From: Photobacterium angustum
GTDB taxonomy: Bacteria > Pseudomonadota > Gammaproteobacteria > Enterobacterales > Vibrionaceae
DNA: 64,000 bases
Reading direction: 5' to 3'
Assembly: GCF_003026365.1 (NCBI RefSeq)
Contig: NZ_PYOM01000014.1
Span: forward strand, 1-64,000
Shown here piece by piece: positions 18,256 to 27,881 of the stretch; positions within the stretch are counted from its first letter, which is position 1; each line of letters begins with the position of its first letter. The notes below the pieces were generated by a model, which worked only from the letters and a program-made list of their open reading frames with translations, was not told the origin of the DNA and made no database searches. The position numbers were made by a program, and so were the translations under genes.

Positions 18256-19883
18256 TAGTTCTTTTGCTCCAAAGATCGGTTAACCAATACCAAGGGAATT
18301 AAACCCACAACCACCAGCAAAATAGCCGGTAATGCTGCTAGCTCTAGCTGTTCATCTGACGCAAAATTAAATACGTAAGTCGCTAAGGTTTCAAAATTAA
18401 ATGGCCGCAGCAGCAAGGCTGCATTGAGCTCTTTCATCGACTCAATAAACACCAGTAACCCCGCAATTAAACACCCCCGACGTATTAACGGCAGATGGAC
18501 TTTTCTCAACATCGCCGTTGAGGCATAGCCCATGGTTTTTGACGCCATATCTAATGATGGCGATACTTTGGTTAAGCTTGTTTCAATGCTACCAATCGCA
18601 ACGGCAGCAAAACGGACCACAAAGGCAAAAATAATCGCGAATATCGTACCAGAGAAAATTAATCCCGGACGACCTAGCCCTAAGCTAATCGCAATATCAT
18701 TAACAAGATGATCTGCACTAGTTAGTGGGATCATCACTCCTATCGCCAACACGGTACCCGGTACTGCATAACCTAATGACGATAAACGAATTGGCATTTG
18801 GCTAAAGCCATTACCATCAAGGCGTCGATAAAAATTAACCACAAGCCCTAGAATTACCGCTATAACAGCAGCAGTGATCGAGACAAATAAGCTATTTAAG
18901 CTGTATTGTTTAAATTCAGGAGTCCAACTTTGGCTAAAATACTCAACGGCGTAATAACTCAGTTGTAGCAGTGGAAAAATAAAAGCACAGCCAACAAGCC
19001 CCCAACACCATACAAGTGCTAGCCACTTTTTCCATCCACTTAAGGTGTACTTAACATCCCCATCGTTATCACATTGATGCTGAAACATCTTTTGTTTACG
19101 ACGACTGAAACGCTCACTACTGATCAAAAAGAAAATAACAAGCAACATGATGGCTGAGATTTTCGCGGCAGCATAAAGATTAGAATAACCGAGCCACGTA
19201 TCATAAACCGCTGTCGTTAGTGTATTAACAGCAAAATAGCTAACCGTACCAAAATCCCCTAATGCTTCCATAGCCACAAGCGACACACCAACAGCAATAG
19301 CTGGACGTGCTAACGGCAGAGAAATACGACGGAAACTTTCCCAGGGTGTGCAACGAAGCAAACGTGCTGATTGCAATAAGCTGACGCTCTGCTCCATAAA
19401 AGCAGCACGAACGAGAAGATAAATATAAGGATAAAGCACTAAGGCTAAAACAAAACATGCCCCGCCTAATGAGCGAAGATCAGGAAACCAATAGTCACCA
19501 ACATGCTGCCAGCCGAACATACTGCGTAAAAAAATCTGAATTGGGCCTGCGTAGTCAAACCAATTAGTATAGAGATAACCAACAATATAGCCGGGCATGG
19601 CTAAAGGTAAAACAAGTGCCCATTGAAGTGTTTTTTCGGTTGGTAAACGGCACATTGCCATTAACCAAGCAGTAGGAAGGCCGAAGCACAGAGATAACAG
19701 TACCGTACCAAAAACTAAAGCAACAGTATTAAAGGCATAGGTAGGCATCACCGTGTTCATTAGGTGACCAAACACCTCATCTGAATTGCCCATTGCGGTA
19801 AAAAATATTGCCAGAATGGGAAAAACCAGTAGCAGGGCAAAGGTCCAACTACCGGCTTTCCAGAACAAAAACTTTTCTTTCAT
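18255..19883 (-). CDS. fbpB: ferric iron ABC transporter, permease
   Basis: A 542-residue fused double permease, as in FbpB/SfuB/HitB. Two similar halves, each with about six membrane segments, carry EAA-type cytoplasmic loops (ARLLRCTPWESFRRISLPLA in the first half, ASKTMGYASTAMLRKVHLPL in the second). It imports Fe3+ delivered by FbpA. No Shine-Dalgarno sequence is evident at the ATG. It is separated from fbpA by 166 nt with a hairpin. Confidence 0.93.
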   Translation of the reverse strand: MKEKFLFWKAGSWTFALLLVFPILAIFFTAMGNSDEVFGHLMNTVMPTYAFNTVALVFGTVLLSLCFGLPTAWLMAMCRLPTEKTLQWALVLPLAMPGYIVGYLYTNWFDYAGPIQIFLRSMFGWQHVGDYWFPDLRSLGGACFVLALVLYPYIYLLVRAAFMEQSVSLLQSARLLRCTPWESFRRISLPLARPAIAVGVSLVAMEALGDFGTVSYFAVNTLTTAVYDTWLGYSNLYAAAKISAIMLLVIFFLISSERFSRRKQKMFQHQCDNDGDVKYTLSGWKKWLALVWCWGLVGCAFIFPLLQLSYYAVEYFSQSWTPEFKQYSLNSLFVSITAAVIAVILGLVVNFYRRLDGNGFSQMPIRLSSLGYAVPGTVLAIGVMIPLTSADHLVNDIAISLGLGRPGLIFSGTIFAIIFAFVVRFAAVAIGSIETSLTKVSPSLDMASKTMGYASTAMLRKVHLPLIRRGCLIAGLLVFIESMKELNAALLLRPFNFETLATYVFNFASDEQLELAALPAILLVVVGLIPLVLVNRSLEQKN

Positions 19884-20013
19884 TGACTACTACTTAGTAT
19901 TTTCCAATATCTCAACCATAAGGAAAAACGGCAAGATTAAGTATCGACATTCCCTAATAATGGGAAGAGGAAACTACCACAACTTATTGCAAAATTTACC
20001 AAGCATGATGCAA

Positions 20014-20036
20014 AAATGGGGCTTAGCGCCCCATTT
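20014..20036 (-). terminator. intercistronic hairpin between fbpA and fbpB
   Basis: AAATGGGGC / GCCCCATTT, a 9-bp stem with a 5-nt loop, followed on the minus strand by TTTTTGC. It lies 14 nt after the fbpA stop and could be a partial terminator or mRNA stabiliser that keeps fbpA expression above the membrane genes. Confidence 0.7.
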
Positions 20037-20049
20037 ATTTTGTAACTAA

Positions 20050-21063
20050 TTACAGATCAAACTTCACTTCATCCAGCAGTTTTGTTGCTGCATTGTGGTA
20101 CTGTGCAATCTTGTCTAGTGATACATCATCAGCTTTAAAATCACCCCAAGATGCAACTAGCTCTGAACGCTTCACACCCTCTTTAACTGGGTACTCATAG
20201 TTCACTTCAGCGTACATTTCTTGTGCTTTATCAGAAGTTAAGAATTCCATTAATTTAAGTGCGTTAGCTTGGTTTGGCGCGTATTTCGCCATTGCCATAC
20301 CACTTACGTTAACGTGCGTACCATTACCTTCTTGACCAGGGAAGTTAATGTAAACCGCTTCAGCCCATGCTTTTTGGTTTTCATCGTTAACCATCTTACC
20401 TAGGTAGTAGCTGTTACCAATCGCTAGATCACATAGGCCTTCTTTCACAGCTTGAACTTGTGCGCGGTCGTTACCTTGAGGTTTACGAGCAAGGTTGGCT
20501 TTCACACCTTCAAGCCACTTTTTCGTTTCCGCTTCACCATAGTGAGCGATCATTGATGAAACAAGTGAAACGTTGTAAGGGTGCTTACCTGAACGTGTAC
20601 AAATTTTACCTTTCCACTCAGGCTTGGCTAAATCTGCGTAATCAAAAGAAGCCGGTAGTTTACCTACACGATCTTTTGATGAGTAAACGTTACGAGAACG
20701 CAATGTTAGAGCAAACCACTCATCTTCGTTATCACGAAACTGTGCAGGAACATTACCATCAATCAGTTTGCTATCCACTGGTTGAACTAACTTCTTATCA
20801 GATAGCTCTACCAGACGGCTAATATCAGTTGTTAGTACAACATCAGCAGGACTGTATTCACCTTCTTGCTCAAGCTTTTCTGCAAGACCTTTTTTAGCAA
20901 ACTTCACATTAACTTTAATGCCAGTTTCTTTAGTGAATTCGTTAAACATAGGCTCAACTAGGAAAGGTTGGCGGTATGAATAAACATTAACCTCTTCAGC
21001 TGCAGTAGCAACTTGAGGAGCGGCTAAACCCATAAGGATTGCTGAAGCTAAAAGCTTTTTCAT
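20050..21063 (-). CDS. fbpA: ferric iron ABC transporter, substrate-binding protein
   Basis: Periplasmic Fe3+-binding protein of 337 residues. A signal peptide (MKKLLASAILMGLAAPQVATA, about 1-21) precedes the mature AEEVNVYSYR. The family's iron-ligand tyrosines are recognisable as the YY pair in AIGNSYYLGKM and an N-terminal Tyr in VYSYRQ. AAGGGAAT is well placed before the ATG. A Fur-type box upstream and the fbpB-fbpC genes downstream agree with an iron-regulated importer. Confidence 0.95.
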   Translation of the reverse strand: MKKLLASAILMGLAAPQVATAAEEVNVYSYRQPFLVEPMFNEFTKETGIKVNVKFAKKGLAEKLEQEGEYSPADVVLTTDISRLVELSDKKLVQPVDSKLIDGNVPAQFRDNEDEWFALTLRSRNVYSSKDRVGKLPASFDYADLAKPEWKGKICTRSGKHPYNVSLVSSMIAHYGEAETKKWLEGVKANLARKPQGNDRAQVQAVKEGLCDLAIGNSYYLGKMVNDENQKAWAEAVYINFPGQEGNGTHVNVSGMAMAKYAPNQANALKLMEFLTSDKAQEMYAEVNYEYPVKEGVKRSELVASWGDFKADDVSLDKIAQYHNAATKLLDEVKFDL

Positions 21064-21086
21064 TGATTATTCCCTTAAACGCAAAA

Positions 21087-21105
21087 TGTAATGATAATGT
21101 TTCTC
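21087..21105. promoter_or_regulatory. Fur box upstream of fbpA
   Basis: Nineteen bases containing TAATGATAAT; by hand alignment 14 of 19 match the consensus GATAATGATAATCATTATC. It lies 24-42 nt upstream of the fbpA start, where Fe-Fur would block transcription. Confidence 0.7.
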
Positions 21106-21175
21106 AATAAGATTCATTATACGTAAAACACTTACCTTCGCAATCCAGTAGTTACAATTTATTACAATCAAAAAT

Positions 21176-21209
21176 AAAACTCGCCACCTATTCCTAGGTG
21201 GCGAGTTTT
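21176..21209 (-). terminator. terminator of glnK-amtB
   Basis: AAAACTCGCCACCTA / TAGGTGGCGAGTTTT, a 15-bp stem with a TTCC loop, lying 25 nt after the amtB stop. The flanks are A/T-rich on both sides. Confidence 0.9.
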
Positions 21210-21233
21210 TATCTATAAAGTAATTAATTACTT

Positions 21234-22463
21234 TTATTTTACGCTAACAAATTCTGGGTAAGCATCAACACCACAATCATGTGAATCCATACCTTCCAAT
21301 TCTTCTTCTTCTGTTACGCGAATACCAACCGTGACTTTTAGTACACCCCATACTGCAAAGCTTGCTGCAAACACCCAACCGAAGATAACCGCAGCACCAA
21401 ATAGCTGAGTCATAAAGCTTGCATCTGCATTACTAAATGGCACAACCAGTAGACCAAATAAACCACATACACCGTGTACTGAAATAGCACCTACTGGATC
21501 ATCAATCTTCACTTTATCAAGTGCAATAATACTAAAGACAACTAATGCACCAGCAACCACACCAATAATTACCGCAGCAACAGGCGATGGCGATAATGGA
21601 TCTGCCGTGATAGCCACAAGACCAGCTAACGCGCCGTTTAACACCATAGTTAAATCAGCTTTACCCCATGTTGTTTTACATACGGCTAGTGCTGCAATGG
21701 CACCAGCGGCGGCTGCGGCATTAGTATTTAGGAAGATTTGACCAACAGCTGTTGCGTTTTCAAAGTCAGATACCATTAACTGTGAACCACCGTTGAAACC
21801 AAACCAACCGAACCACAGAATAAATGTACCTAATGTCGCAAGTGGCATGTTAGAACCAGGAATTGGGTAAATCTCGCCATTTTTACCATATTTACCTTTA
21901 CGTGCTCCTAGCAGTATTACACCCGCTAGTGCTGCTGCTGCACCTGCCATGTGTACAATACCTGAACCTGCAAAGTCACTAAAGCCAGCTTCTGATAGGA
22001 AACCACCACCCCATGTCCAGTAACCTTCTACAGGATAAATAACCGCTGTTAGTACTACAGAAAAGATTAAGAATGACCATAGCTTCATACGTTCAGCTAC
22101 TGCACCAGAAACAACAGACATCGCAGTCGCAACGAAGACAACTTGGAAAAAGAAGTCAGATTCTAAAGAGTGATCAGCGCCTTCAGCTTGCGTACCAATT
22201 AATGCTCCAAACGAGGGTAACCAACCACCCGCACTGTTATCGACATACATGATGTTGTAACCAACCAGTAGGTACATGGTACAAGCGATAGCATACAAAC
22301 AAATATTTTTAGTTAAAATTTCAGTAGTGTTTTTCGAACGTACAAGGCCTGCTTCTAACATCGCAAAACCTGCCGCCATCCACATCACTAATGCGCCAGA
22401 GATCAAAAAGAAAAATGTGTCTAACGCATAACGTAATTCTATTACTGTTGTTGATAATTCCAT
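21234..22463 (-). CDS. amtB: ammonium transporter
   Basis: Amt/Mep/Rh family channel of 409 residues with about 11 membrane segments. The pore histidines are visible in IVHMAGA (about 168) and SVHGVCGLFG (about 310). The family signature region DFAGSGIVHMAGAAAALAG is present. It has no obvious signal peptide, unlike E. coli AmtB, and begins directly with a membrane helix. GGGGAAG precedes the ATG. It is 50 nt downstream of glnK, the usual pairing in which GlnK plugs the channel when nitrogen is sufficient. Confidence 0.95.
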   Translation of the reverse strand: MELSTTVIELRYALDTFFFLISGALVMWMAAGFAMLEAGLVRSKNTTEILTKNICLYAIACTMYLLVGYNIMYVDNSAGGWLPSFGALIGTQAEGADHSLESDFFFQVVFVATAMSVVSGAVAERMKLWSFLIFSVVLTAVIYPVEGYWTWGGGFLSEAGFSDFAGSGIVHMAGAAAALAGVILLGARKGKYGKNGEIYPIPGSNMPLATLGTFILWFGWFGFNGGSQLMVSDFENATAVGQIFLNTNAAAAAGAIAALAVCKTTWGKADLTMVLNGALAGLVAITADPLSPSPVAAVIIGVVAGALVVFSIIALDKVKIDDPVGAISVHGVCGLFGLLVVPFSNADASFMTQLFGAAVIFGWVFAASFAVWGVLKVTVGIRVTEEEELEGMDSHDCGVDAYPEFVSVK

Positions 22464-22513
22464 GGTCGTCTTCCCCTAATAACCCAATTCATCAATTCTT
22501 TTATTGTTGTGAA

Positions 22514-22894
<381 letters not shown>

Positions 22895-22900
22895 TTAACA

Positions 22901-22917
22901 AACAAGCATTATGCCAA
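22901..22917 (-). promoter_or_regulatory. sigma-54 promoter of glnK-amtB
   Basis: On the minus strand TTGGCAT-AATGC-TTGTT matches the -24/-12 consensus TGGCAC-N5-TTGCW with correct spacing of the GG and the downstream G. It lies about 50-65 nt before the glnK start. This fits NtrC/RpoN control of glnK-amtB, as known in enterics; no NtrC site was identified by eye. Confidence 0.75.
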
Positions 22918-22969
22918 CTTTTATTTACATTAAAATTCAACAACTTAAGACATTTAAAGAAAATTAACG

Positions 22970-23000
22970 AAAAAAGGCTGCACCATCACAGTGCAGCCTT
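22970..23000 (-). terminator. terminator of yacL
   Basis: AAGGCTGCAC / GTGCAGCCTT with a 7-nt loop, followed on the minus strand by six T. It separates yacL from the glnK promoter. Confidence 0.85.
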
Positions 23001-23063
23001 CTCACTAACATGAAGCATAAAAACGCCTCAAATCAATTCTATTTTTAAAGCTCGATAAGAAAA

Positions 23064-23432
23064 TTAAAAACGCGCAATAAAAGTACGCCAACCTTCTAAC
23101 ACTTGCTCAAGATCTTCAAAACCACAAACAGAAAGACTTTCTTCATCATAGAAATGAAAATCTTCTTCAAAGTCTTCCTCTTCTTCTGAAAACAGACAGT
23201 TAGCTTGAACCAAGGCTTCATTATCTTGCAATAATAGGGTTAATTCCTCCCCTACTAAACGCCATTCTTGGCTACTGTTTTTCATTGCACTAAGTTGATC
23301 CATGATGAGATCGAGTTTCTCGGTATCCTTACCTATTTCTTCAATGATCCAACGACCCAAAACTTCATGACCCATAGAGAAAATAGCGTGATAAGTACCG
23401 TCCAAGGTATTTTTTTTAAATTCGTAGTCCAT
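23064..23432 (-). CDS. yacL: YacL family protein (UPF0231)
   Basis: A 122-residue acidic cytoplasmic protein of unknown function. It aligns by eye with E. coli YacL: an N-terminal MDYEF, a central [10 protein letters not shown], and the C-terminal [22 protein letters not shown]. An acidic run of Glu/Asp lies around 83-95. In E. coli yacL sits beside acnB; here a glycerate kinase gene lies between them. Confidence 0.9.
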   Translation of the reverse strand: MDYEFKKNTLDGTYHAIFSMGHEVLGRWIIEEIGKDTEKLDLIMDQLSAMKNSSQEWRLVGEELTLLLQDNEALVQANCLFSEEEEDFEEDFHFYDEESLSVCGFEDLEQVLEGWRTFIARF

Positions 23433-23623
23433 ACCTTTCGTTCCTCATAGATGATCTTCTTGCTTTAATAAGCTGTAAAATACAGCCTATATGCTGCGCC
23501 CATTGTCAGGATCTACTCAAGAAATGCAACTCAATACCACCAGTAGACGCAAATCGTGCTACACAATGACGTAACCATAACAAAAATGATCGTATTCCTT
23601 TTCTTCGTTTAGAGCTCATTATT

Positions 23624-24757
23624 ATGAAAATTATTATTGCTCCTGATTCTTACAAAGAAAGCCTAACAGCAATGGAAGTGGCTACCGCGATTGAAAACGG
23701 TTTTCGCCAAGTGATGCCAAATGCTGAATACATAAAGCTTCCCATGGCAGATGGCGGTGAAGGCACAGTGCAATCATTGGTGGATGCTAGCAGCGGTCGC
23801 ATTATTGAGTGCACAGTAACAGGACCGTTAGGTGAACAAGTGAATGGCTTCTTCGGCTTAATGGGGGATGGAAAAACCGCAATAATTGAAATGGCAGCTG
23901 CATCTGGTTTACACCTTGTTAGCCCTGAGCAGCGAAACCCTATGTTAACCACCAGCTTTGGTACCGGTGAATTAATCCTAGCAGCATTAGATGAAGGAGT
24001 AGAACACATCATCGTCGGCATCGGTGGTAGCGCAACTAACGATGGTGGTATCGGGATGGCACAAGCGCTGGGGGTACGTCTGCTTGATGAAAATAATAAA
24101 TCAATTAACTATGGCGGCGGAGCATTAGCTCGCTTACACCATATTGATATTAGTGATATCGACCCTCGTCTTGCTAAGGTCAAATTAGAAGTTGCCTGCG
24201 ATGTAGATAACCCTCTATGTAGTGAAAAAGGTGCATCTCAGGTATTTGGCCCACAGAAAGGTGCAACACCAGAGATGGTAGTGCAACTCGATAATAACCT
24301 TGCCCACTATGCTGAAATCATTAAGCGCGACTTAGGTAAAGATGTAAAAGACATAGCAGGTGCAGGTGCTGCTGGCGGTATGGGAGCAGCTTTACTTGGG
24401 CTATTTAACGCACAGTTACGTCCAGGGGTAGAGATAGTCATGGATGCGGTCAATTTAGCAGATGTATTAAAAGACGCTGATTTAGTGATCACAGGTGAAG
24501 GCCGCATTGATAGCCAAACGATTCACGGTAAAACCCCGATTGGTGTGGCACGTACGGCTAAGCGTTTTAACAAACCTGTCATTGGTATTGCAGGATGTTT
24601 ATCTTATGACTGTGATGTCGTGTATGACCATGGTATTGATGCCGTATTCAGTGTATTACCACGCTCGGTAGGTTTAGCTGAAGCACTAGCAGAAGCTGCA
24701 ATTAACGTTGAGCTCACAGCACGTAATGTCGCAGCGATTTACATCTTAGGTCGCTAA
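23624..24757 (+). CDS. glycerate kinase
   Basis: A 377-residue glycerate kinase of the GarK/GlxK family, which phosphorylates glycerate (2-phosphoglycerate product in E. coli members). Family features are the N-terminal IIIAPDSYKESLTA, LPMADGGEGTV, GIGGSATNDGG near 135, and ITGEGRIDSQT near 290. No glycolate or glucarate genes are nearby, so the physiological pathway is not given by context, and I cannot tell garK from glxK. It is an extra gene relative to the otherwise conserved acnB-yacL neighbourhood. The Shine-Dalgarno sequence is weak. Confidence 0.92.
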   Translation: MKIIIAPDSYKESLTAMEVATAIENGFRQVMPNAEYIKLPMADGGEGTVQSLVDASSGRIIECTVTGPLGEQVNGFFGLMGDGKTAIIEMAAASGLHLVSPEQRNPMLTTSFGTGELILAALDEGVEHIIVGIGGSATNDGGIGMAQALGVRLLDENNKSINYGGGALARLHHIDISDIDPRLAKVKLEVACDVDNPLCSEKGASQVFGPQKGATPEMVVQLDNNLAHYAEIIKRDLGKDVKDIAGAGAAGGMGAALLGLFNAQLRPGVEIVMDAVNLADVLKDADLVITGEGRIDSQTIHGKTPIGVARTAKRFNKPVIGIAGCLSYDCDVVYDHGIDAVFSVLPRSVGLAEALAEAAINVELTARNVAAIYILGR

Positions 24758-24777
24758 TAAAAACTTTCCCATACCAA

Positions 24778-24810
24778 CAAAAAACGCCTCGAACATTCGA
24801 GGCGTTTTTA
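24778..24810. terminator. bidirectional terminator between glycerate kinase and acnB
   Basis: AAAACGCCTCGAA / TTCGAGGCGTTTT (24781-24793 / 24796-24808), with A- and T-runs on both sides. Confidence 0.9.
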
Positions 24811-24837
24811 TTATTAATCAACAACTAAGCACAATGA

Positions 24838-27435
24838 CTAAGCTGGTTGTTGAATGATCACTTCATCCGCTTTCTTAGTGTAATCTTCCATACGGTGGAA
24901 GTTTAAGTAACGGTAAGTATCCGCCGCTGTTGCATCAATTTGCTTCGCGTATTCAAGGTATTCTTCCTTAGTTGGAATACGGCCTAAAATCGCACCTACC
25001 GCAGCAAGCTCTGCTGAAGATAGGTAAACATTAGCACCTGTACCTAAGCGGTTCGGGAAGTTACGGGTTGATGTTGACATCACCGTCGCTTTATCAGCAA
25101 CACGTGCTTGGTTACCCATACACAGTGAACATCCCGGAGTTTCAATACGAACCCCTGCACGACCAAAGATACCGTAGTAGCCTTCTTCCGTTAGCTGATC
25201 TTTATCCATCTTCGTTGGTGGTGCGACCCATAAACGCGTATCTAGCTGACCACCAAATTTCTCAAGCAGTTTACCTGCTGCACGGAAGTGGCCAATGTTC
25301 GTCATACATGAACCGATAAACACTTCATCAATTTGTGTACCTTGAACGTCAGACAGTAAACGCGCATCATCCGGATCATTTGGCGCACATAGAATTGGCT
25401 GATTGATATCTGCCAAGTCAATTTCAATCACGTGTGCGTACTCTGCATCATTGTCTGCCGTCATTAGCTCAGGATTAGCTAACCACTCTTCCATTGCGGT
25501 AATACGACGCTCAATGGTACGACGATCGCCGTAACCTTCAGAAATCATCCACTTCAGCATCACGATGTTTGAGTTTAAGTATTCTGCAATCGATTCTTGA
25601 GAAAGCTTAACGGTACAACCTGCCGCACTACGCTCTGCCGATGCATCAGATAGCTCAAATGCTTGCTCAACCGTTAGGTGCTCGACACCCTCGATCTCCA
25701 GTACTCGACCAGAGAATTCATTGATCTTACCTGCTTTCTCAACGGTCAGTAGACCTTGCTGAATCGCGTAGTATGGGATCGCATGAACAAGATCACGTAG
25801 CGTGATCCCTTCTTGCATCTCACCTTTAAAGCGAACCAGAATAGATTCAGGCATATCTAACGGCATAACACCTGTTGCCGCAGCAAAAGCGACAAGGCCA
25901 GAACCAGCTGGGAATGATATACCTAATGGGAAACGGGTATGTGAGTCACCACCTGTACCAACAGTATCAGGCAGTAGCATACGGTTTAGCCATGAGTGAA
26001 TAACACCATCACCAGGGCGAAGTGATACACCGCCACGATTCATAATGAAATCAGGTAATGTGTGGTGAGTGTTAACATCAATTGGTTTTGGATAAGCCGA
26101 GGTATGACAGAACGACTGCATCGTAAGTTCAGCAGAGAAACCAAGACATGCTAAGTCTTTTAATTCATCACGAGTCATAGGACCTGTGGTATCTTGCGAA
26201 CCTACCGTTGTCATCTTAGGCTCACAGTAAGTGCCAGGGCGAACGCCTTCAACACCACATGCTTTACCTACCATCTTCTGCGCTAAGGTATAACCTTTAC
26301 CGCTATCTTCAACCGCAACAGGACGACGGAAAATATCCGATGATGGTAAACCAAGTGATTGGCGCGCACGATCTGTTAGACCACGGCCGATGATCAATGG
26401 AATACGACCACCCGCACGTACTTCATCAATCAGTACATCCGTTTTTAACTCAAAAGTAGAAACTAGCTCATCGCTTTCGTGACGACGAACTTCACCTTTG
26501 AATGGATACACATCAATCACATCACCCATCGCAAGTTGAGTCACATCAACTTCAATCGGTAGTGCGCCTGCATCTTCCATCGTATTAAAGAAGATAGGTG
26601 CGATCTTACCACCTAGTACATAACCACCCGCACGCTTGTTCGGTACATAAGGAATATCATCACCCATGAACCAAAGTACGGAGTTAGTTGCAGACTTACG
26701 AGAAGAGCCAGTACCTACAACATCACCAACATAAACAAGCTGATGACCTTTTTCTTTTAACGCTTCGATTTGCTTGATCGGACCAACAGAACCTTGCTGA
26801 TCAGGCACGATACCTTCGCGTTCATTTTTCAGCATCGCAAGCGCGTGAAGTGGGATATCTGGACGAGACCATGCATCAGGTGCAGGTGATAAGTCATCAG
26901 TATTGGTCTCACCTGTCACTTTAAATACAGTCAGGGTGATTTTTTCAGCCAATGCTGGTTTTGATAAGAACCACTCAGCATCAGCCCATGATTGGAGAAC
27001 TTGCTGAGCAAATGCGTTACCTGCTTTTGCTTTTTCTTCTACATCGTAGAACGCATCAAACATTAATAAAGTATGAGATAACGCTTTAACTGAAATAGGA
27101 GCTAGCGTGTCATCATCAAGCAGAGAAATAAGTGGTTCGATATTGTAACCACCTTGCATTGTGCCCAGTAACTCTGCGGCTTTTTCTTTACTTACGATAG
27201 GTGATTGCGCGTCACCTTTAGTGATCGCTGCAAGGAAACCCGCTTTTACGTATGCCGCTTCATCAACGCCTGGGGGAATACGATTTTCTAGTAGATCCAG
27301 CAGAACACTTTCTTCGCCTGCTGGCGGATTTTTTAGTAACTCAACAAGAGCGGCAACCTGTTCAGCATCCAATGGTTTAGCAACAACCCCTTCAGCAGCA
27401 CGCTCTTCGACGTGTTTACGGTAGGCTTCAAGCAC
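24838..27435 (-). CDS. acnB: aconitate hydratase B
   Basis: TCA-cycle enzyme interconverting citrate and isocitrate; the apo form of AcnB also binds mRNA in E. coli. The 865-residue protein is colinear with E. coli AcnB: N-terminal HEAT-like domain, then the swivel domain, then the 4Fe-4S catalytic domains with cluster cysteines in GSCMTNIG (about 708) and CSLCMGNQA (about 767-770). The start is GTG at 27435 with AGGAA about 8 nt upstream. An ATG 5 nt upstream is out of frame. Translation from GTG gives [16 protein letters not shown], matching E. coli. Confidence 0.97.
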   Translation of the reverse strand: MLEAYRKHVEERAAEGVVAKPLDAEQVAALVELLKNPPAGEESVLLDLLENRIPPGVDEAAYVKAGFLAAITKGDAQSPIVSKEKAAELLGTMQGGYNIEPLISLLDDDTLAPISVKALSHTLLMFDAFYDVEEKAKAGNAFAQQVLQSWADAEWFLSKPALAEKITLTVFKVTGETNTDDLSPAPDAWSRPDIPLHALAMLKNEREGIVPDQQGSVGPIKQIEALKEKGHQLVYVGDVVGTGSSRKSATNSVLWFMGDDIPYVPNKRAGGYVLGGKIAPIFFNTMEDAGALPIEVDVTQLAMGDVIDVYPFKGEVRRHESDELVSTFELKTDVLIDEVRAGGRIPLIIGRGLTDRARQSLGLPSSDIFRRPVAVEDSGKGYTLAQKMVGKACGVEGVRPGTYCEPKMTTVGSQDTTGPMTRDELKDLACLGFSAELTMQSFCHTSAYPKPIDVNTHHTLPDFIMNRGGVSLRPGDGVIHSWLNRMLLPDTVGTGGDSHTRFPLGISFPAGSGLVAFAAATGVMPLDMPESILVRFKGEMQEGITLRDLVHAIPYYAIQQGLLTVEKAGKINEFSGRVLEIEGVEHLTVEQAFELSDASAERSAAGCTVKLSQESIAEYLNSNIVMLKWMISEGYGDRRTIERRITAMEEWLANPELMTADNDAEYAHVIEIDLADINQPILCAPNDPDDARLLSDVQGTQIDEVFIGSCMTNIGHFRAAGKLLEKFGGQLDTRLWVAPPTKMDKDQLTEEGYYGIFGRAGVRIETPGCSLCMGNQARVADKATVMSTSTRNFPNRLGTGANVYLSSAELAAVGAILGRIPTKEEYLEYAKQIDATAADTYRYLNFHRMEDYTKKADEVIIQQPA

Positions 27436-27881
27436 GACATATTCCTCATATTACGGCCTAGCTCTAGTGACTAGACATCCTTGGAAGTGAATGATCTCTG
27501 GATTATTATCAATCTTGTTTTGCTAAATACCTTCTGAGCAAAATTCATTTAGTAGAGACCAAATCTGTGTAAACATCATACCATTGTTAACTTAAACTTA
27601 AAAACTACTGCTTTTTTACAACATTCACATTTTAAGAAAATTCTTTGTTCATAATGGGTAAAGCGATCCTAAATATTTATAACGCATAAAATAAAAGTCG
27701 CTTATTTCATATTGGTTTTATTTTCTCTTTTTTAGCTACAGGTCATATTAAGTGACATAAATCACTAAAGTTTTGTAACAAAATTGCAGATACATAACGG
27801 CGTATTTTCATTTCATTGATCAGTATTGCGTTGTCACGTTGTGCATGGTCTGTTCATTTGCTCATAAATATAAGCCGTTTT
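27436..27881. other. acnB / chemoreceptor divergent intergenic region
   Basis: 446 nt, AT-rich, holding the promoters of both divergent genes. The only site I can point to is a symmetric CRP-like motif at 27751-27766. No RNA gene or small gene is supported. Confidence 0.5.
27751..27766. promoter_or_regulatory. CRP-like palindrome upstream of the chemoreceptor gene
   Basis: AGTGA-N6-TCACT, perfectly symmetric and one base per half from the CRP consensus TGTGA-N6-TCACA, with A/T-rich flanks. It lies about 115 nt upstream of the ATG. Confidence 0.4.

Noticed and set aside
23268..23450. 60-codon plus-strand frame opposite yacL
   Set aside because: Antisense to a recognised family member with conserved start and end; no independent support.
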